Part shown: positions 46,455-58,154 of the stretch, piece after piece | How the letters are laid out: each line of letters starts with the position of its first letter | How positions within the stretch are numbered: position 1 is the first letter of the stretch | NCBI RefSeq assembly: GCF_022682495.2 | Contig: NC_071387.1 | Span: 200,982,143-201,046,142, forward strand | DNA: 64,000 nt | Direction of reading: 5' to 3' | DNA from: Desmodus rotundus | Taxonomy: Eukaryota; Chordata; Mammalia; Chiroptera; Phyllostomidae | The notes under the pieces: model-generated | The model's input: only the letters and a program-made list of their open reading frames with translations | Told to the model about the DNA's origin: nothing | Database searches by the model: none | Made by a program: the position numbers and the translations under genes

Positions 46455-46685
46455 TTACAGGAGGCAGCAAAGTGTAGCTGTTTAAGATCTCAGGATTGGT
46501 AGCCAGAGTACTCAGTTTCCGCCACTATGTAACCTCTTTCTTCAGTTTCCTCATCTGTAAAATGGTAGTAATTAGAGTACTTAACACATTATTACCAGTC
46601 TTAGTTTGGGAGGGTTCAATGATTAATTAAGAAAACATCTTTAGGACAGTTTTGGGTGCAGAGAACACTCAATAAATGATAGGGA
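46455..46685 (-). repeat. MIR SINE (antisense)
   Basis: ggaggcagcaaagtgtagct, actatgtaacctctttcttc, agtttcctcatctgtaaaat, ggtagtaattagagtactta and gagaacactcaataaatgat. Confidence 0.9.
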
Positions 46686-46699
46686 CTGCGATTATTTTC

Positions 46700-46797
46700 A
46701 ATTTTCAATGAACAACTTGGGATTCAAAATTATCTACCTGGTAAGTGTCAGAGCTGTGATTTGAATCAAAGTCGGTATAATGCTAAAGTGTATGCCC
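46700..46797 (+). repeat. MIR SINE fragment
   Basis: acctggtaagtgtcagagct, gtgatttgaatcaaagtcgg, tataatgctaaagtg matches the MIR 3' part in plus orientation, head to tail against the preceding antisense MIR. Confidence 0.75.
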
Positions 46798-47130
46798 CTC
46801 ACCATTACTAGCCGTCCCCACTGAGGCAGGTAAACAATATATTTGCTTATTATTTAACAAATATATAACAATAAAAAGTTAATAAATAAATACATTCATG
46901 AATGGATATTGTATATACCTATATACATATTTACATTATGCTCATTTTAAACAGCCTTTTCCCCAAAATAAATCTCACATGGAATTCCAATAACATAAAG
47001 CAGATGAGAAGTTATGTGGTCGAAGGGACAAGTTATGCAAGCAGGAAATGGGAAGGTCATGGGTGGGCCTGTGGCCTTCCCCAGGCTTTTCCACTGTGAT
47101 CGGGGAGGCACCTTGTCCAACCCTTGGGCT

Positions 47131-47620
47131 GCATTATTTGTTTTCTATTGCTGCTTTAACAAATTACCACACATGCAGTGACTTAACATGAATTGTCATC
47201 TTACAGTGCTGTAGGTCGGAAGTATGGCACTAGTCTCACTGGGTCAAAATCAAGGTGTCAGCAGACTGCCTCCCTTTTTGCAGGCTCTAGGGGGGAGTCT
47301 GTTTCCTTTCAACTTCCAACTTCTAGCGGCCTTCTGCATTCCTTGACTCATGGCTCACTTATTCCATTTGAAAGCCAGCAACAGTGGTTTGAGACCTACT
47401 CACATCATGTCTCTTTGACCCTTCGTCTGGAGTGGACTCACTCTGATCACAGCCAGTAAAGATTCTCTGATTTTGAGGCCTCATGTGATTAGCCTGGGCC
47501 TGCCAGGATAACCCAGGGTCATCTCTTCATCTCAAATTCATGCTTTCACTCATTTCTCCAGTCTGGGGTTAGGGCGTGAACAACTTTGGCAGGGTACGGG
47601 CAGTATTCTGCCTACTGCAG
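47131..47620 (-). mobile_element. MLT1-type MaLR LTR (antisense)
   Basis: gttttctattgctgctttaa, caaattaccacacatgcagt, tcaaaatcaaggtgtcagca, ccttctgcattccttgactc, atgtgattagcctgggcctg, aggataacccagggtcatct and ctgcctactgcag. Confidence 0.9.
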
Positions 47621-47655
47621 CTACACAGAACATATTTTTTTAAACCATTATTTTA

Positions 47656-47869
47656 GCCTTGGCTGGTGTAGCTCAGTGGATTGTGCGAGGGCTGCAGACC
47701 AAAGAGTTGCTGGTTTGATTCCTAGTCAGGGCACATGCCTAGGTTTTGGGCCAGGTCCCCAGTGGGGGCCACGCGAGAGGCAACCACACATTGACATTTC
47801 TCTCCCTCTCTTTCACCCTCTCTTCCTCTCTCTCTAAAAATAATAAATAAAATCTTTAAAAAAATAAAT
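47656..47869 (+). mobile_element. VES SINE
   Basis: Head ccttggctggtgtagctcag, gtttgattcctagtcagggc, acatgcctaggttttgggcc, CT-rich region and aaaataataaataaaatctt tail. Target duplication aaaccattattttag (47642-47656) against aaaccactgttttag (47870-47884), two mismatches, so somewhat older than the copy at 11818. Confidence 0.96.
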
Positions 47870-47884
47870 AAACCACTGTTTTAG

Positions 47885-49272
47885 GGTAAATATTGATCAA
47901 TCTTTTTCTAGTTACTGAAAGTTGGGGACATTTTAATGAAATACAGAAATATACGCTAACCAAATTTTTTCACATTGATACAGTTTTAGAAAGATGTCAC
48001 TCTGTGAAAAGGAACAAAAATAGGAATGCAGTGAAGTCCAGGTTATTGAGCTAAATACAAACATGTTTATTTTGACTTGCTAATTACAAAGGTTATGAAG
48101 CCAATTACAAATTACATTTAGTATAATTTCATTTATAATTATTTATACCCTACCTCATTCTACAAATATCTAAGGCAGAAATGGGATTTAGGTTTTAAAA
48201 GTTTACCATTTGGCTATGCAGAATGAAATTAGCCAATAGGAGAGAAAACTGTAATATTTATGAATTGGTATTTCTACAGATAAAGAATACACTTGCTTTC
48301 TTTCACTAAAAAAACAGGGCATTAATAACTATTCAGAAAATATTAAACTGTTTACTACTTAGTATATCTCATCAACAGAACAAAAACAAGAAAAGACAGC
48401 ATGGTTCTCTTTCAAGTTAGCTCGAAAGAAATATACTCTTCTGCATTTTACAGGTAACGAAACACATGCCTTTAGGAAGGTTATGCCTATGTGGCAATTG
48501 TCTCCTTCAAGTAGTCTCATGAAGGCACTGTCTCATACTTTCCAGAGCTCTAGAGCAGGGGGGCTGCATAGTTGACCACTTCGGTGTGCACCTCAAAGAC
48601 TGTTCTCACCACGCCCGCAGCTGTTTCTCACCACTGCTGCCATTTCTAACCCAGCTACTTCTGCAGGAACGCCTTCACTCCCCGCTCTTCTTTATTCTTT
48701 GGTTATTTCTTCTTTTAGTTCTTTTCTCTAACCCCTGCCTCATGGCTTTAACAAGCAAAAGTTAGCAGGATGCCTTTTATGAGAAAGATTAATCAACCAA
48801 AGTGCTCTGGCGGTTTCTTTTTTTTGTTTTGATTTGTTTGTCGTCGGTTGGTGTGGTCAAGCCAACCATCATGATGCAGAAGGCATAAGCTTTGTTTTGA
48901 CACTTTTCTTTGCGATGTTTGTTTTGTTTAATTATGGGTTCCAAGTTGTTTTTGAAGGTCTAGAGTTGTTGAAGGGTGGATGTTGGACAGGCAAAGATTT
49001 ACAGTAATTGTGTCACAATAGCAAAATAATTCCAGATTAATTATTGTACTAAAAAGAGAAAGAATTGTAGAAGTCCTAATGAAAAGTTAATGATTTGGAC
49101 ATTTCCCTAGACGTTAATTGGCCCTAAAATATAAAACCAGTGCACAAATTTTCAATCAGAAGCATGACAGGCATACATTATAAGCCCAAATCCATCTTTT
49201 TCTCCCTGAATCAATGCCAGAAAACAATTCTTCTCTTATTAGTACAGACTAACAACAAGAATAAAGGGCACC
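47885..49272. other. unique sequence, no gene seen
   Basis: No recognised repeat. A T/G-rich run lies near 48815-48845. Confidence 0.35.
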
Positions 49273-49273
49273 G

Positions 49274-49379
49274 CCCTGGCTGGCGTGGCTCAGTGGACTG
49301 AGTGCCAGCCTGTGAACCAAAGGGTTGCCAGTTTGATTCCCAGTCAGGGCACATGCCTGGGTTTCAGGCCAGGTCCCCT
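49274..49379 (+). mobile_element. VES SINE lacking its 3' half
   Basis: ccctggctggcgtggctcag through gtttcaggccaggtcccctg is a good VES head and body that then stops abruptly. The CT-rich segment and A-rich tail are missing, and no target duplication is visible. Confidence 0.93.
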
Positions 49380-49689
49380 GGTGAATTTATTTTGAATTTA
49401 TTTGGTGAATTTATTGCCAAGCACTTTAGTTATGAGTGTTACCCTATGGCCAGGTGCTAAATAAAAGCCAAAATAAGAGAGTTATTTTTCACATTTCAAT
49501 CAAACCTTCACATCTAAAATTACTTAGTTGAATGGATTCATTGAATCAAGATTAGTGTTCATAACATCTTTTAATAGTTAAAATGTAAGCATTTCAAACT
49601 GTATTTACACTTATAAATACATAATTCCACCTGGATTTTTGCAAGTGCTATCATCCAATGGTAATTATTTTCTTACACCGACAGCTAAC

Positions 49690-50785
49690 ACATTTTTAAA
49701 ACCTGTCAGCTCTGTCTTCAAAATACATCCAGACTCTGACCCCTTTCCCCTACTTCCACCAATCGAAACTCCTCAGGCTCTCACCTAACTGTCCAAGTAA
49801 CTTCCTAACTGGTCTGTCTCCCTGTTTCCACCCTTGCCTCCTAAACACAGCAAACAGTGATTCTTGTAAAGTGCGTCATAGCATGTACTCCTCTGCTCAT
49901 ACCTGTCCACCAGCAGTCCGCCTCATTGAGATTAACTCTAAAGCTTACAAGCTCCAAACAGTTCTGTCTGCTGCTGGCTGTGAATCCAACTTCATCTCCT
50001 ACCACTTTCCTCCTTGCAAACTTTCCCACACTCTCTAAGCATCTTTTTGCTTTTCTCTAAGCATCTCGGGGCCTCAGCAAGTACTCTTCTCCTGCCTGGG
50101 TCATTCTTCCCCAGAGATCTGTGTGGTTCCCTCCCTGTCCTCACTGACAGTTCTGCTCAAATGTTGTCCCTCTAAGGAAACCTCTGTCACCACTCTATCT
50201 AAAGCAGCACTCATTCCTTTCTCTGGCCCTTTCTCCTGATCTGCTCTCTTATCACCTCATCACCGCCCCACATGTACTTAAGTGATGGTTTATTCATTTT
50301 GTTTGTCTCTCTCCCCATGGTATGATGTAAGTTCCAGGAGAACAGGGATTTGTCATTTGGCTCACTGTCTCAGAAACTCCACTCTTCCAGAAACAAAATA
50401 TCCTTCTTGCTGTCTTGGAACATGCCAAGCTCTTACTCATCTTGCACATCTTACTGTTCTTTACTCTTGTTTTGTTTCAGCTTAGAAAACTGTTCCCCAG
50501 ACATTAACGTGGCTCACCTCTCATTTCGTCCACATCTCTCACATGTGATCTCTACAGAGAGGTCTTGCTCCAACCTTCTGCCATCACTCTCCATCCTCTT
50601 TATTTTTCTTCACAGCCCTTATCATACTAGCATATTCAATATTTATTTGTTCTTTTCTTTATTGACTGCTTTCACCTACTAGAATATAAACTCTTTCTTT
50701 ATCATCACTGCATCTCCAGCATTTAAAATGGTTCCTCAATAAATATTGGGTAGGTGAGGTGTTCAATAAATATTTGTTAAAAGAG
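49690..50785 (+). mobile_element. LINE2 3' region, probably two segments
   Basis: gctctcacctaactgtccaa, aacttcatctcctaccactt, tctcctgcctgggtcattct, ctgctcaaatgttgtccctc, ccttatcatactagcatatt, ctactagaatataaactctt and a final gtgttcaataaatatttgtt follow the L2 3' end. A repeat of the 'catggtatgatgtaagttccaggagaa' type segment at 50320 suggests two overlapping copies. No L2 ORF survives. Confidence 0.8.
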
Positions 50786-50789
50786 TGAA

Positions 50790-52105
50790 TGAGTAACTAT
50801 AAGAGATACTTTAAATGATGAGAAATTAGTTTTACTGATACCTCTCCTCATGTCTAATCATTTAGCTGTTTTTATTGGAGGATGGCACAGGCTCATCAAA
50901 AGAAGTGTTTTTAAAGGTAACTAATAGCCTTAAGGAAAAATGTATTGATTGAAGCAAAATGTATTGGTGTGGCCAACTTGTGCACAGTATAGATTGGCTA
51001 ACATCCCCTAAAGAGTAGTCCATAAATTAAATGAACAAATGACTCGGTTTGTCAACCTCAGTGAAATTTGTCAACTTATTGAGATCAAACCTATATTGTT
51101 GCTATAACTATAAAAAGAAAAATATCAGGAAAAATAACCATTGGGTTTTGCTTTAAATTTCAATTTGTTTCCAAATCTGTTTTCTCTTTAGATCCTCACG
51201 ATCATGAAATAGAGGTAAGGCAAGGGATTATTACACCCAGAGGGTGGATATACTGTGAATGGTAAATTTCAGGACCCCTCACTCGCATGATGCTTCTAAG
51301 GACAGGCCCTGGCTATATGTTTTTGTATTGTTTTTCTTAATATGATCTCCATGTGTTGTTTTTTAGAGAGATTTTTTTAATCACCTACATCAAACAACAA
51401 GATGTTCCAAGAGCACGCTGAAGAATGAAAAAATGTTGGGTAAAGAGCATGGAGGAATTTAGCTCTTAGGAAGAAGGAACAGTGTACTGGGGACTACGGA
51501 CAAGAGATTTCCTGAACTAAGCAAGTGAGGGTTGCATGCTGAGATGGAAAGTATGGATAGAGGTCAGATCATGGAGGGTCTGAAAAGCAATGTTTAGAAT
51601 TTTGGACTTTTATTGAAGTGACTTTAGGCTTGTATTTTTAAAAGATCATTCTAGCTGCAATATGGAAAATAAATACATTTTAGGGCCAATTCCAAATTTG
51701 ATTATACCTGTGAAATGACTTTAAAGAGTAAGAGAAAGTGAATCCAGGCATTGAGAATAGAATGTGTTGTTTTGTATTTTTATTTTTCTTCTCAAAAAGG
51801 TACATTTTCTTCATTTTACACATTTTTTAAGAAACTCAATTATTCCAGTTTTTAAAATTTTAAACCTCTAGAGAAACAGGGCAAATTTTATCATGATTAT
51901 GAAAAATTAACACAAAATAAACACAAGGAAAATGAAAGCCTAAGGCATGTAGTAAAATCAAAGAAAAATAAACCAAAACTTAAATACATTTCTCTTTTAT
52001 GCTTAGTAAACTAACAAAAATTATTAATAACACAAAAACTATTAAAGTTGAAATGGAATGAAAACACAAACAATTTTACTGGTATTCTCCATTTGGAGAA
52101 AAATA
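50790..52105. other. mostly unique sequence with weak old repeats
   Basis: A short MIR-like piece (about 51190-51235) and a purine-rich stretch (51390-51655; gatcattctagctgcaatat) resemble ancient repeats but cannot be named. Confidence 0.3.
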
Positions 52106-52114
52106 TAATGCTAG

Positions 52115-52235
52115 GTAACAAGTGTTATAAAAATGTTTCCATCCTTTGATCCAATAATCCCAATTTGGGATTTTTTTTTCCAAAGATGACTTAAGGAAAA
52201 AGCTTTCCATAAAACAATGTTCATCTAAAAACAGT
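52115..52235 (+). mobile_element. L1M fragment
   Basis: gtttccatcctttgatccaa, taatcccaatttgggattt and tccataaaacaatgttcatc parallel the L1M ORF2 to 3' UTR boundary. Confidence 0.6.
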
Positions 52236-52964
52236 GGCAGTTAATAGTGACTCTTCCGTCCTAAGGCAATGAGGCACAGACCTGGTGATGTTTATCAGGA
52301 TATAAAAGTTTGAGAGGTGAAAGCTGAGTCTACTTTTCTGAGGCCGGAGGCTTCAGAGTGGGGTGCTTTCCTTGGGCAGACTAGAGTCTGTGTGAAGGTT
52401 CTGGGATCTGGAAAAGGTGGGATGGTGTGCAATGAATTGTCCCTTAGTTTAGGGTTATTCTCTGGTTACAGTATTGTTAGGCTGTGACATTCTAATGAAA
52501 TTTTTATGGGTAGACTTTTGTAAAATTACTTTTGGGAGGGCAGAGGATAAATCACTCAAATGAAACACCAAAACATACCTCAGAAATTGGTGGAGCTGAC
52601 AACCTGAGAAAAGGTAGCAACTCCTTACAGAGGTATCTTTGAATTTTTGCACTTTAAAACACAATTCTATAATCAAGTAGTGATGTACAGATTTAATAAT
52701 TTTAAGTAAATATGTGTCTAAAATACATTTTGGGCAAAATTACAAGGCCGATAATTCAGAAAAACATGTTTGCATTTGTTAATATAAACAAAAGATTAGT
52801 ATAATATGAAAGAGTTATTACAAAGAATTAAGGCAGATGGCTGCTACCATAGAAAAATATGTGAATGACATAAAAATGCCAGAAGATGAAAAGCAAATAG
52901 ACAATAAACAGCTTAATTAATAATAAACATACAAAAAAGAAAGAAAACTTTCTGGATAGTTGAA

Positions 52965-53610
52965 CTTTAAAAAGATTTATAATAGTGATGTTGAGAGTGT
53001 TCAGAAATGAACATTTTCTTGTACTTGATGGGATTATAAATTGATTCCATATTTTTGGAAGGCAGTGTGAAAATATATACCAAACTTTTAAATGGGCGTA
53101 ATTTTTGCTCCAGCAATACTGCTTCTAGAAATGTATCCTAAGGAGATAACCCAGCAAGTACTCAAAGATTATATAATAAGGATATTCTCTCTGGTATTAT
53201 TTATATGTTATTAAAAAATTGGAAACAATCTAATCATCCTTGAATAAGAGTTGGTTGATCAAACAACTTACCATTCAACCATACTACCCAGTCTTACCGA
53301 GCCATGGCATAGGAAGTTGTACACAGTGTAATGTTTCGTCCGAATGCAGTGCACGAAGCAGTGTGCATGTAGGTCGTCCAGTTATTTAAAATCATACGTA
53401 ACCGTGTCCGTATGTGTGCCCGTGGGTGAGTCTGTACCGTAAGACTAGGAAATTGTTTAACAAGATTCTAGTGGTGCTTGTCTCTGAACGGTGACATTGC
53501 AGGTGATTTTACTCTCTTCACTTATGCCTTTGCGTATTGTTTTGATTTTTTAAACAGTGATCATGCATTACCATTAAAGTCAGAAACACATAAAACTCTT
53601 CTCATTTGAA
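52965..53610 (+). mobile_element. L1M ORF2 tail and 3' UTR
   Basis: ctccagcaatactgcttcta, gaaatgtatcctaaggagat, aataattggaaac-type text (aaaaattggaaacaatctaa), tcttgaataagagttggttg, ctctgaacggtgacattgca and ttttgattttttaaacagtg follow an old L1M. No ORF remains. Confidence 0.85.
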
Positions 53611-54207
53611 AAAAAATACACTGCACGCTTTATTTCTCACTTTAAGCTCCCTAGTGAACGCTTTTTATTTAGAAAATTATTCATGGAAATCCACTTAATT
53701 CATATCATTGTCAATTCTGTAAAAAGTAAAAATAAAACTGGTTCATTGCAGTTTGAGCATCATAATGTCACTACAATTTCTGTTTTAAATATTTTTTCTC
53801 TTTTCCATTCTTTACATTAAAGAAAACCTATTTGAACGAGCCAATTCTTTAAAGAAGAAAATTGTTCCCGCTTTACTATGATTTACAGCCCCTGCCCCCT
53901 TCTCCGCAGCGCGCACACACGCGCGCGCACAGCGCCACCCACGCAGCCGCAGGCACGGCCGCGAGCCCTGCGCAGCGCGCTCACAGAGCAAAGCGCGGAC
54001 CGCAGGGACAGCCAGTGGACGCTTCCATTTGTCAGTGACGGGGGGGTACTTCCTTAGAGATATGACTTATTTAGCTCACAAATTAATAGAAGAACTTCAT
54101 GATCACCAATGATATCCATGGGATAAATTACAATAAGCCAGACTGTGCCATAAAATGACTGAATCTGAGGTGAACGTTTGAAGTCGAGGATCCCCTGGCT
54201 GTCTCCT

Positions 54208-54435
54208 ATGGGAACTCGCTGGGAGGAATGGTTTAACCCGAGGCTTCCCGCTCAGGTAAGAGGCTCCACAGTTTTCTCCTCATTACCAGTTAGGTGCTTC
54301 TCCGTTAACTCCCCGGCCCCGTTAGTGTGTCCGCTTCCAGAAATACAAGCACCCGTCTGCCCCTCTTCACGGATCCCCCCCACCCCCCCCCCCCAGCTTA
54401 AGCGGCTGATAGAGATGCTGGACCTCTTCCCTCAG
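54208..54435 (+). CDS. candidate two-exon start of an unknown gene
   Basis: An ATG at 54208 opens 16 codons (MGTRWEEWFNPRLPAQ) that end exactly at a strong donor, cag|gtaaga (GT at 54256). After 141 bases a long C-tract and cag acceptor (54375-54396) lead into 13 codons, LKRLIEMLDLFPQ (54397-54435), ending at cag|gtgtgc. Both junctions are phase 0 and both exons share the same genomic frame. The reading frame also stays open through the intron, so splicing is not required by stops. The product is unrecognised, and chance is a real alternative. Confidence 0.2.
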
Positions 54436-54844
54436 GTGTGCAGACGGTCGGGGCTGGGAGGGCACGTGGGATGCGCTCAAGTACTATAAATAGAATCTGC
54501 ATTTGAACTTGACACCCGAAGTAGGTGACACTCCTGAGAAGGTGGCTGCGGGCAGTAGTAGTAGGAGGAAAGCCAAGCGCCTCGGATTTACCAGGGCAGC
54601 CCTGGTTTCGTGTAAATAAGATCTTCAAGGAAGGTGATTCATTAAATGTGTAAATTAAATGTAAGTTAATTTTTCTGTCTTTTAACGTTTAAAACAAATA
54701 GAAAAATACCCACGTGTCCAGATTTTTTGGTTCCTCGCTGAAGCCTGGCCAAAGAAAAAAGTCGAGGCTTCTCCAAGAAACGGGAGCAATGGAGGTTTGC
54801 GGAAGAGACGCCAACTTTTACTCAGCGCCGCCCTGTGCACTCAC

Positions 54845-54865
54845 CTGGGACTTGACGCGCGCCAT
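54845..54865 (-). CDS. candidate minus-strand first coding exon
   Basis: On the minus strand, ATG at 54865 reads MARVKSQ and then meets a near-perfect donor, cag|gtgagt (exon end 54845). The start has G at -3 and G at +4, a good context, and lies within the CpG-rich block. Upstream on the same strand a ttattcccag could act as an acceptor. Seven codons are too few to identify a protein. Confidence 0.25.
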
Positions 54866-55834
54866 CTCTCGGACTTTTCACTGGGAATAAATTAAAAATT
54901 TTTTTTTCATCTGGGGCAGGTGATTTGCGCGAAGACACAGAACTAGTAGAAATCAGAGTGTAAGAACGGGGCTCGGCGCGGACGCCCACACCCGTGCGTG
55001 TTCCCCAGCCGAGGCCGTGCGCGGGGCCGGCAGTGGTCGGTCCTCGGGGGACGCGCCCTCCCCGGCAGCCCCCCCCCCCCCCACCTCGTGCGGCTGGAGG
55101 CGGAGCGCAGTCGCAGACGCGGGGGTCCAGGCAGCTTCCCCGCGCTCAGTGCGAGGGTTCCACCGGAGGGTCTTTTGCTTTGAACCAAAGCAGAGTGGAA
55201 GATGTGGAAAGTACTTTTTAAATCCTTTCTTTAAAACGAACTAGAATCTTAAGGATGTTAGTGACATATTAGCAATCTGTTTTCCAAAGCATGGAACAGG
55301 CAACCACCGGCGATGCTGTAGTACGTAGGCTGTTTCTGGGAGGACTTGGGTGTCAGAGGCAGTGTACGGCTGGGGCTTTTCCTTTACGTGATGGGGAGCT
55401 GAGCATTTATTAGATATAAAAAAGGGTACAGCTTATTTTTGCCTTTGCCATAAATTCTCTGTGACCCGAGCCCATCATTTTCGAATAGTTTATTCTTTAG
55501 TGAAATTGGTACAATCTTGTGTTACTTGAGTCACAGCATATTCATTTCCTAATAAAGCAAATGATGTTTCTTGGTTTATAAGTTTGGTAACATGGAAAGT
55601 TCCATAAAAATCTGTGAAAATTTAACTGGTAGTTTTTGGATTTGGAAGGAGGAGAGAAATTAAAGAGGGAAAGCATTTTTTAAAAATCTAAAGTGGAATC
55701 TAAGGATTTTTAAAAAATATTTTTAATTGTAAAATATTCCCATCAGTCCCATGAGCTAGATAATATTTTAAAAATACAAATTGCATAATCTCCCTGATAT
55801 CAGAGTTAGAATTAAAACGAGGTAGTCCAAAAGT

Positions 55835-56015
55835 CACATTTATTATGTGCCAGACATTGTGTTAAAACTTTACATGTATTATTGCCTTTAATTCTGACCC
55901 TTAGCTGTATGAGTTAGCCACAACCATAATTTCTAATTTATAAATGAGGGAATGGGTTTAGAGAGTTAAGTGACATTTATAAAAATTAAGTGATTATCCT
56001 AAGTTCTAGCAATTA
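55835..56015 (+). repeat. MIR SINE
   Basis: cacatttattatgtgccaga, cattgtgttaaaactttaca, tgtattattgcctttaattc, aatttataaatgagggaatg and gttaagtgacatttat in MIR order. The VES insertion follows directly. Confidence 0.85.
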
Positions 56016-56036
56016 GTTACTTAAATCTGATTTTTA

Positions 56037-56249
56037 GAAAGATTTTATTTATTTACTTTTAGAGAGAGGAAAGAAAGGAAGAAAGGGAGAGAAACATCAG
56101 TGTGCAAGAGATACATGATCGGCTGCCTCTTGTATACCCCCAACTGGGGACCTGGCCGGCAACTTGGGTATGTGCCCTGACTGGGAATTGAACCTGTGAC
56201 CTTTCTGTTTGCAGGCCAGCACTCAATCCACTGAGCCACACCAGCCAGG
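56037..56249 (-). mobile_element. VES SINE (antisense)
   Basis: gattttatttatttactttt tail, ctgcctcttgtatacccccaa-type body, ctgactgggaattgaacctg, gtttgcaggccagcactcaa and gagccacaccagccaggg head. Target duplication of about 20 bp: gttacttaaatctgattttt (from 56016) against gttacttaaatctaattttt (from 56250), one mismatch. Confidence 0.97.
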
Positions 56250-56269
56250 GTTACTTAAATCTAATTTTT

Positions 56270-57115
56270 TAAGGTGTGTGCTTGATGAAATTCTCTATTT
56301 CACATAGAAATGAAATTTCAAATTAATAACAGCAAAGATTAGACAAAAATATAACATTTTAGGATATATTTGCTTTTAGTTTATGAAAATAGGCTAAAAA
56401 CTGACCCAGTCTTGCAATATTATATTTTTTCTTCCATGTAAATACTAAGACTTCACATTTTTAGAACATTTTTATTGATTTTACCTGAACTAATGGCTTA
56501 TATCTTCACAAGCTTTTTTTAAAACTTACGATTTAAATTATTAAAAGTATTGAAAAGACAAATGTAAATGTTATATGTGTTGACTTATATGGCAAACTAA
56601 CTTATAAAACAAAAACCCATCAGCTTTAAAGATATCTAATGAGAATTGGGCCTGTTTTAATCACGTGGGCCTATTTGGTATAGTTAGAAAAAAAATCTTG
56701 AACAATGTCTATTCACAGCATGCTCAAAACATTTGCACACTTATAACATTCAACTTGGAATTAGGTAATGTGGTTTCCTACAGCAAATGTCTGTTTTCAT
56801 CTATTATTCCGCATGAATTTTAGAATAATTTTTCAAGTTCTACAAAAATACCTATAAATTGAGAACAATTCTAGATTTTTTTATTGCTCTCAGTAGAAAG
56901 TTTTATACATTTTTATAGACTCCACACATTTCTCATTAGGATTATCTGAAGTTCTTTGTTATTGCTGTCATTGTGCTATTTATTCTGAATGTAATCAATT
57001 TAGTTTATTTTAATGCAGTAAAATGGCTAGATTATGGCAACTTGTCAAAAGAGTTACACTGATGCTACTTTAGATCTAAAACTTTTGGTAATTAAAGGGA
57101 TGCAACTTTGTCTGA
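56270..57115. other. AT-rich sequence, possible old antisense L1 at the right
   Basis: Mostly unrecognised. About 56815-57000 (ttattgctctcagtagaaag, tagactccacacatttctca) vaguely resembles antisense L1 ORF2 but is not firm. Confidence 0.3.
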
Positions 57116-57117
57116 TC

Positions 57118-57497
57118 CTGTCTTGGTCATCTTGGGCTGTGATAACAAAATACCATAGATTGAGTGGATTAAAAAACAGGCATTTATTTCTCACACTTCT
57201 GAGGCTGAGAAAGTGAAGACAAGGTTCTAGCAGATTTGGTTCTTGGTAAATGCTCGCTCTCTGTCTTGCAGATGGCCACCTTCCTGCTGTATGGGTACGT
57301 GGTGGAGAGAGGAAGCTCTGGTGCCTCTTCCTCTTCTTATAAGGGTACTAACCCTTTCACAGGGGTTCTACCCTCATGACCTCTCTTAAACCTAATTACC
57401 TCTCAGAGCCTCTATCTTCTAATGCCGTCAGAATGGTGGGTTAGGGCCTCAACATATGACTTTGGGGAGAGGAACCAATATTCAGTCCGTACCAAAG
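57118..57497 (-). mobile_element. MST-type MaLR LTR (antisense)
   Basis: gggctgtgataacaaaatac, catagattgagtggattaaa, cttgcagatggccaccttcc, cttcttataagggtactaac, ccctcatgacctctcttaaa, aacatatgactttggggaga and attcagtccgtacc. Confidence 0.9.
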
Positions 57498-57499
57498 CC

Positions 57500-58150
57500 C
57501 AAAAAGCTAACATGATTGTATTTCATGTTTGGTGTTGCAAGCAAGGTATCTGAATATACTGAACTTGAAACTGCAGAGGAAGAAAGAAGTAAAAGAACTG
57601 ATGAGTTGGTGAAGGAACTATAGTTATTAATGTTCAAATAAGAACATGGGGAGTGGGTAAATGTTACTTGGAGTGTGCATTCATGTTCTTTATCAGACTG
57701 CCTTGTGCTAAAGAGAAGCACAGAATCTGAGGCACTGCTGAGCTATTTGGCAGAAATAAAATCAGGATTTCTAAAGAAATTTACATTAGCTGAATTATGC
57801 TTTTAAGTTTCTGCAGCTGACTTTAGAATGATATATTTGAATTTTTTAAGCACATGCCTTGTCAACATGGCTCTACTTAAAGAGGAACCAGCTGAAGTGA
57901 AAGCAGACTATGTCCACCAAGAATCAATAGTATCCCTAGGATATTGAGGATGATTATATACATCGCACATTACTATTCTGAAATTTCTGCCTGGTCAAAT
58001 TCTTGCAATATATGAGTCTTCCAACTCTCATTAATTTGTATTATATTCTTTGCTGAAACAATGGAAGTTGAATATGAGGACCATTTTCAGTAATGTAAAC
58101 CTGAAGTGGAAATTGAATGTTCCCTGTCTATATACGTATGGTCTTTGTTT
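57500..58150. other. unique sequence, no gene seen
   Basis: No recognised repeat or coding signal. Confidence 0.35.
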
Positions 58151-58154
58151 TGTT

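Larger units (their letters stand above)
53885..55200. promoter_or_regulatory. second CpG-rich block, candidate promoter region
   Basis: Two dense CpG cores, 53885-54010 (cgcacacacgcgcgcgca and nearby) and 54830-55170, lie in otherwise AT-rich sequence and are free of recognised repeats. C-runs occur at 54375-54394 and 55069-55082. The block contains donor-like and acceptor-like sites on both strands (see the candidate exons). The ORFs on both strands around 54943-55244 are high-GC shadows with low-complexity translations. CpG-rich, repeat-free blocks of this size typically mark promoters or first exons. Confidence 0.6.

Noticed and set aside
54943..55244. Four overlapping ORFs on both strands
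   Set aside because: Proline/arginine/glycine-rich shadows of a CpG-rich segment. None shows coding features.
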